Shown here piece by piece: positions 6,665 through 9,926 of a stretch of 9,926 bases of DNA; positions within the stretch are counted from its first letter, which is position 1, and each line of letters starts with the position of its first letter. This DNA comes from Spirochaetia bacterium (lineage in GTDB: Bacteria; Spirochaetota; Spirochaetia; Treponematales; Breznakiellaceae). The stretch is taken from assembly GCA_025997615.1 (NCBI GenBank), contig BNUV01000095.1, positions 1 through 9,926 of the forward strand, in the 5' to 3' direction. Below the pieces are notes generated by a model. That model did not search any database. It saw nothing but the letters and a program-made list of their open reading frames with translations, and had not been told where the DNA came from. The translations under genes were made by a program, and so were the position numbers.

Positions 6665-7645
6665 ATGCCTACTATTAAAGATGTAGCCGGAAAAGCCGGC
6701 GTTTCTATAGCGACCGTTTCACGGGTTTTTAATAACCGCGGCTACTTGAGCGATGAAGTCAAACAGAAAGTCGCTTCCGCAATGGAGGAACTTGATTATC
6801 ACCCTAACGATCTGGCCCGTTCCCTGCAAAACCGAAGGTCATGGATCATCGGGCTTATCGTGCCGTCAGTGGCCCATCCCTTTTTCGGGGCGGTTGCCCG
6901 TTATGTGGAAAAATTTGCGTATCAAAGCGGCTACAAAGTTTTGCTGTGTAATTCCCTGCATGAAAGCGAAAAAGAGCGGGATTATATCAAAATGCTCAGA
7001 CGCAGTCAGGTTGACGGCATCATCATGGGAAGCCATGTCATGGATACGGCGAATTACGCTGACCTGCACCTGCCGGTTATCAGTCTTGATCGGGAACTGT
7101 CGCCCGATATTCCTTATGTGTGCTGCGATAATTATCAGGGCGGGGAACTGGCGGCCCGGCATTTAATATCCAAAGGATGCCGGAACATAGTCCACATTTC
7201 AGGCAGTCTTTCGGTCCCCATGCTTTCAAATAAACGCACTGACGCATTTATTGCGGTATGCAAAGAGGCGGGGGCCGTATTTCACTGTTACGAGTTGCCG
7301 GATAAATCCCTCGTTGATTTTGACAACATAACAGAGTTTCCGCATATATTTGAGGACCATCCCGAATGTGATGGGGTATTTACCACCAGCGATATCACAG
7401 CCGCCGCCATTATAAGCCTCGCGGTAAAGGCCGGACGGCGTGTACCCGATGACCTTAAAGTTATCGGCTTTGACGGTATCTTGCCCGTCAGCCTGTTCAG
7501 TCCGACCCTTACCAGTATCAGGCAGCCTATAGAGGCAATCAGCCGTTATGCGCTGGAATACCTTGTCCGTTTGATAGACGGTGAGCCGGTTCCATCAAAA
7601 ACGGTTCTTCCGGTAACGTTTCTTGATCGGGAATCCGCCGGCTAA
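6665..7645 (+). CDS. LacI-family transcriptional repressor
   Basis: Probable repressor of this operon. From ATG 6665 the protein is 326 residues, a normal length. The N-terminal helix-turn-helix covers about 3-22 (TIKDVAGKAGVSIATVSRVF), and the hinge helix carries the LARSL signature (50-54). A periplasmic-binding-protein-like sugar domain follows (about 60-326), including GFDGI at 268-272. I preferred 6665 over ATG 6659 because GGGAG (6653-6657) is 7 bases from the former but only 1 from the latter, and MPTIKDVA is the family's usual start. It lies 25 bases after the GH32 gene and 15 bases before fructokinase. It likely binds the operator pair at 284-302 and 414-432 and is released by a sugar such as sucrose or fructose; the ligand is inferred. 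Confidence 0.93.
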   Translation: MPTIKDVAGKAGVSIATVSRVFNNRGYLSDEVKQKVASAMEELDYHPNDLARSLQNRRSWIIGLIVPSVAHPFFGAVARYVEKFAYQSGYKVLLCNSLHESEKERDYIKMLRRSQVDGIIMGSHVMDTANYADLHLPVISLDRELSPDIPYVCCDNYQGGELAARHLISKGCRNIVHISGSLSVPMLSNKRTDAFIAVCKEAGAVFHCYELPDKSLVDFDNITEFPHIFEDHPECDGVFTTSDITAAAIISLAVKAGRRVPDDLKVIGFDGILPVSLFSPTLTSIRQPIEAISRYALEYLVRLIDGEPVPSKTVLPVTFLDRESAG

Positions 7646-7660
7646 TCTAAGGAGAAAGCC

Positions 7661-8641
7661 ATGTACGATGTTTGCGCGTTGGGAGAATTACTGGTAGACT
7701 TTACACCTTCGGGATTCAGCGATCAGGGCATTGCCCTGTTTGCCAGAAACCCCGGAGGAGCGCCGGCGAATGTGCTGGCAATGAACGCCAAACTGGGCGC
7801 TCATACCGCATTTATCGGCAAAGTGGGAAATGACGACTTTGGCCATTTTCTGGAAAAATCTCTCCAGTGCGCGCTCATCAATACTACCGGTCTCCTGAAA
7901 GATCCCACCTGCCTTACTACTTTGGCTTTTGTCCATATTTCAGAAAGCGGAGACCGTTCTTTCAGTTTTTATCGCCGTGATGGCGCGGACCTGATGCTTG
8001 CCTGGAGTGAAGTAAACAAAACCCTCATTGATGATTCAAAGATATTTCACTTTGGATCAGTTTCTTTGAGCGGCCATCCCTGCCGCGATACGGTACACGA
8101 GGCTGTCCGCTACGCACGGGCAAAAGGAAAAATCATAAGCTACGATCCCAATTACCGCGCCTTTTTGTGGCCTGACGCGAATACAGCAAAAAACGAAATC
8201 AGCACCCTGATACCGGATGCCGATATATTGAAGGTTTCAGAAGAGGAAATGCTTCTTCTTACCGGGGAAACAGATGTTGAAAAAGGCGCCGCCCTCCTTG
8301 CGAAAAAAGGAACGTCCATTGTGCTGGTTTCGCTCGGTCCCCGGGGTTCTTATTTTCTCTGCGGCTCAGGCAGCGGTGCGGTTCCTGCCTACGATGTTAA
8401 AACCATAGACACCACCGGCGCAGGAGACTCTTTCCTGGGTGCTGTCCACTACCGCCTTCGGGACAAGAGCCCCGATGCCCTGAAATCCATTTCCCGCACT
8501 GAGCTTATTGACATCATTGATTTTGCCAACGCCGCAGGAAGTCTTACCACCACCAAAAAAGGCGCTATCCCCGCCCTGCCAACACCGACTGCAATTGAAG
8601 AATGCCGCAGGGGAAACAAAAAATTACTGTATAGGACATAA
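7661..8641 (+). CDS. Fructokinase, PfkB family
   Basis: Phosphorylates the fructose freed by the GH32 enzyme to fructose 6-phosphate with ATP, feeding glycolysis (a ScrK-like role). The 326-residue protein has the N-terminal substrate region GGAPANVLAMNAKLGA (32-47) followed by GKVGNDDFG (53-61). YDPNYR (161-166) is characteristic of bacterial fructokinases. The ATP and anion-hole signature DTTGAGDSF (250-258) contains catalytic-base Asp256. AAGGAG (7649-7654) is 6 bases before the ATG. The upstream part has balanced G and C on the + strand, but its last 150 bases become C-rich, like the sirtuin gene that follows. Other PfkB sugar kinases are possible on sequence alone; the operon context makes fructose the best substrate. 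Confidence 0.9.
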   Translation: MYDVCALGELLVDFTPSGFSDQGIALFARNPGGAPANVLAMNAKLGAHTAFIGKVGNDDFGHFLEKSLQCALINTTGLLKDPTCLTTLAFVHISESGDRSFSFYRRDGADLMLAWSEVNKTLIDDSKIFHFGSVSLSGHPCRDTVHEAVRYARAKGKIISYDPNYRAFLWPDANTAKNEISTLIPDADILKVSEEEMLLLTGETDVEKGAALLAKKGTSIVLVSLGPRGSYFLCGSGSGAVPAYDVKTIDTTGAGDSFLGAVHYRLRDKSPDALKSISRTELIDIIDFANAAGSLTTTKKGAIPALPTPTAIEECRRGNKKLLYRT

Positions 8642-8650
8642 ATAAAAACA

Positions 8651-9517
8651 ATGTCGCCTATCTTTTCCACTTTAACCCAAAAGAAAGCCATACTCAAAAC
8701 CGCCCTCAAGGAAGTGGACACAATCATCATCGGCGCAGGCTCCGGCCTCTCAACCGCCGCAGAACTGCGCTATGATGACGCAAATTTTTTCACCGCCACC
8801 TTCCCCGGCTACCGAGAACATTACGGCCTACGGACAATCAACGAAGCCGATTTTTACCCATTCCCCACACCGGAGGAACAATACGCATACTGGACACGAC
8901 TCATTTCCACCATACAGAACTATCCCCCCGGCAAGCCCTACCTTGATTTACACCGCATCATCAGGGACAAAAACTATTTCATTCTCACCACCAACACAGA
9001 CGGCCAATTTCAAAAAGCGGGCTTTCCTCCCGAAAAAATCTGCACCCCCCAGGGCGACCTTGCCTTCTTTCAATGTTCAAAACCCTGTACCGATGAACTC
9101 TACCCCAATAACCAGATGATACAAAAATTGCTTGCTTCCATCGGCCCTCATGATTTTGCGATAAAACCCGAACATATACCCCGCTGCCCGAATTGCGGAA
9201 ACCCGCTAATACCCAATATACGGCGAGACAACACCTTTGTAGAAAAACCCTGGATAGAGCAGTATCAAAAACTTATAGAACTGATAAACGCCCACAAGGG
9301 AAAAAACATCCTGTTATTGGAATTAGGCGTAGGTATAAACACCCCCGGCATAATCCGCTACCCCTTTGAACACCTAACCCTCCAGCGGAACAATACCTTT
9401 CTTGTACGGATAAACCTTAAAACCGATAACCTCTCCCTGCTCGCCAATTCAGACAAAGCCGCCATCATTCAGGCAGACATCGGCCCCCTGTTAGAAGAAC
9501 TGGCAAAGGAGTATTGA
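8651..9517 (+). CDS. Class M-like sirtuin (SIR2 family, probable ADP-ribosyltransferase)
   Basis: NAD-dependent SIR2-family enzyme of 288 residues. The Rossmann NAD loop is GAGSGLSTAA (28-37), and the ribose-binding motif is TTNTD (113-117). A Cys4 zinc site is formed by C142, C146, C179 and C182. GVGIN (226-230) replaces the usual GTS loop. Where ordinary deacetylating sirtuins have catalytic His before Gly, this protein has Gln134 in PQGD. That change, with FQCSKPC (140-146) and IPRCPNC (176-182), matches the class M sirtuins (SirTM) as I recall them from Streptococcus and Staphylococcus, which ADP-ribosylate a lipoyl-carrier protein. Their usual partners (macrodomain hydrolase, GcvH-like protein, lipoate ligase) are not in this window. 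It starts 9 bases after fructokinase with no strong ribosome site and may be cotranscribed. The + strand here is C-rich, unlike the operon. Family is firm; transferase activity is inferred. Confidence 0.85.
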   Translation: MSPIFSTLTQKKAILKTALKEVDTIIIGAGSGLSTAAELRYDDANFFTATFPGYREHYGLRTINEADFYPFPTPEEQYAYWTRLISTIQNYPPGKPYLDLHRIIRDKNYFILTTNTDGQFQKAGFPPEKICTPQGDLAFFQCSKPCTDELYPNNQMIQKLLASIGPHDFAIKPEHIPRCPNCGNPLIPNIRRDNTFVEKPWIEQYQKLIELINAHKGKNILLLELGVGINTPGIIRYPFEHLTLQRNNTFLVRINLKTDNLSLLANSDKAAIIQADIGPLLEELAKEY

Positions 9518-9525
9518 AAAAGTAT

Positions 9526-9762
9526 TTATTTTTTCGCTTTATTCTGTTCTTGCGCCTCAAGCAGAATATCAAGCTGCTTGATAACATATTCCTGTAAGTA
9601 ATCGTCAAGAGCGTCAAAATTACGCATAACCCGGTCCCGCCGGGGATTTTGTTTTTCCTTGAACATCTTCCCCGTCCCTTCCCGCATCCACTTTTCATTG
9701 ACCCCGCAGTTAATACAAATCAATTCGATAATCCGGTCTTTCCGGGCTGTCGATTGTTCCAT
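9526..9762 (-). CDS. HTH-less phage-repressor-like C-terminal protein
   Basis: A 78-residue protein whose stretch from about 11 to 34 (RIIELIC then GVNEKWMREGTGKMF) matches what I know of the second half of XRE-type phage repressors, where the helix-turn-helix normally comes before this and is followed by VNExWLxxGxGxMF. The rest (YLQEYVIKQLDILLEAQEQ, 55-73) looks like the helical C-terminal tail, perhaps used for dimerisation. The DNA-binding helices are missing: an in-frame TAA lies 4-6 bases upstream of the ATG. A good promoter at 9773-9800 directs transcription to begin about 4 bases before the ATG, so it is probably read as it stands, near-leaderless. It converges with the sirtuin gene, stop to stop 8 bases apart. 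It could instead be a decaying remnant. Confidence 0.55.
   Translation of the reverse strand: MEQSTARKDRIIELICINCGVNEKWMREGTGKMFKEKQNPRRDRVMRNFDALDDYLQEYVIKQLDILLEAQEQNKAKK
9567..9583. repeat. Perfect 17-bp palindrome in the HTH-less gene
   Basis: TATCAAGC (9567-9574) and GCTTGATA (9576-9583) are perfect 8-bp arms around T9575. It lies inside the coding part for KQLDI of the minus-strand gene. No T run follows on either strand, so it is not a clear terminator. In 10 kb a match of this quality is only modestly unlikely, so it may be chance. Confidence 0.3.
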
Positions 9763-9772
9763 ATTTTACCAT

Positions 9773-9800
9773 ATTATCTTAATATGAAACCTTTTGTCAA
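9773..9800 (-). promoter_or_regulatory. Promoter of the HTH-less repressor-like gene
   Basis: On the minus strand, perfect TTGACA (9795-9800) and GATAAT (9773-9778, 5 of 6) are separated by 16 bases. The predicted start is near 9766, leaving a leader of about 4 bases before the ATG at 9762 and no ribosome site. It lies back to back with the + strand promoter at 9812-9840. Confidence 0.6.
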
Positions 9801-9802
9801 TA

Positions 9803-9831
9803 GAAAATAGCTTGAGAGGGTAAGAATTTTC
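9803..9831. repeat. Inverted repeat spanning the divergent promoters
   Basis: GAAAAT (9803-9808) and ATTTTC (9826-9831) are inverted arms 17 bases apart, one next to the minus-strand -35 and one just upstream of the + strand -10. A binding site for the adjacent XRE-type regulator is possible. AT-rich arms of six are weak evidence. Confidence 0.3.
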
Positions 9832-9840
9832 GGCTATACT
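9812..9840 (+). promoter_or_regulatory. Promoter of the right-edge XRE-like gene
   Basis: TTGAGA (9812-9817, 5 of 6) and TATACT (9835-9840, 5 of 6) are separated by exactly 17 bases. Transcription would start near 9847, immediately before GGGAGG (9848-9853), giving a leader of about 12 bases. Confidence 0.6.
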
Positions 9841-9858
9841 GGATTATGGGAGGTTCCT

Positions 9859-9926
9859 TTGGCAAAAAAGAGTGTCAACAACGTGGTTAATCAGCGTATT
9901 CTCGAAGTTCGGACGGCTATGGGGCT
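9859..9926 (+). CDS. Partial XRE-like helix-turn-helix gene, start only
   Basis: Starts with TTG 5 bases after the ribosome site GGGAGG (9848-9853) and is open to the window edge (22 complete codons). The product begins AKKSVNNVVNQRILEVRTA after the start; NQRILEVRTAMGL resembles the first helix of Cro/CI-type domains (xxRIREVRKxLGL). It is divergent from the HTH-less repressor-like gene, with 96 bases between the two starts, reminiscent of phage repressor pairs. An in-frame ATG close to the edge (9919) is unlikely to be the start. Only the beginning is visible, so the family call is tentative. Confidence 0.5.
   Translation, partial: MAKKSVNNVVNQRILEVRTAMG

Noticed and set aside
9518..9600. 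Rho-independent terminator for the operon and sirtuin
   Set aside because: No GC-rich hairpin with a following T run was found on the + strand. The nearby 17-bp palindrome (9567-9583) has no T tract.
9846..9890. ATG 9846 as start of a right-edge gene
   Set aside because: It lies inside the ribosome site region and its frame stops after 14 codons. The TTG 9859 frame stays open and looks like an HTH protein.
1..9926. CRISPR array, tRNA, rRNA or insertion sequence
   Set aside because: No regularly spaced repeats, cloverleaf, transposase motifs or flanking inverted repeats were seen on either strand.

Overview
The window holds a seven-gene, same-strand sugar-utilisation operon (about 500-8641), a sirtuin gene that follows its last gene after 9 bases, and the edge of a phage-repressor-like region on the right. 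Coding GC near 50%, an AT-rich leader, a lipoprotein-anchored ABC binding protein and the phage-repressor style of the small right-hand proteins fit a host-associated spirochaete, possibly a gut Treponema. This is an inference from gene style, not a proven assignment.

Layout. Bases 1-499 contain no convincing gene. They hold the control region: two matching LacI-type operators (284-302 and 414-432), AT-rich palindromes between them, and a sigma70-like promoter (425-453) overlapped by the second operator. Then come a sugar-binding lipoprotein (500-1801), two ABC permeases (1819-2706 and 2703-3533), a GH13 alpha-glucosidase (3566-5245), a GH32 beta-fructosidase (5257-6639), a LacI-family repressor (6665-7645) and a PfkB fructokinase (7661-8641). 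Gaps are 4-base overlap to 32 bases, with good Shine-Dalgarno sites. An extended -10 promoter at the end of the GH32 gene may give the repressor and fructokinase their own transcription. A sirtuin of the divergent ADP-ribosylating (class M-like) type occupies 8651-9517.

How it works together. The importer brings in sucrose or a short fructan or glucosyl-fructoside. Both hydrolases lack signal peptides and act in the cytoplasm, one from the glucosyl side and one from the fructosyl side. Fructokinase makes fructose 6-phosphate. The LacI protein probably represses the operon by binding the operator pair. The ABC ATPase is not in the window and must be supplied from elsewhere.

Right edge. A 78-residue protein on the minus strand (9526-9762) looks like the C-terminal half of a phage-type repressor without its helix-turn-helix. 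It has its own near-consensus promoter and almost no leader. Back to back with it is a second promoter reading into an XRE-like gene that begins with TTG at 9859 and runs off the window. From about 8.4 kb to 9.76 kb the + strand becomes C-rich whichever way genes point, unlike the G-rich operon, which hints at a rearrangement or a different replication-strand history.

Most interesting points: the class M-like sirtuin attached to a sucrose operon, the paired operators, and the HTH-less repressor fragment with a strong promoter.
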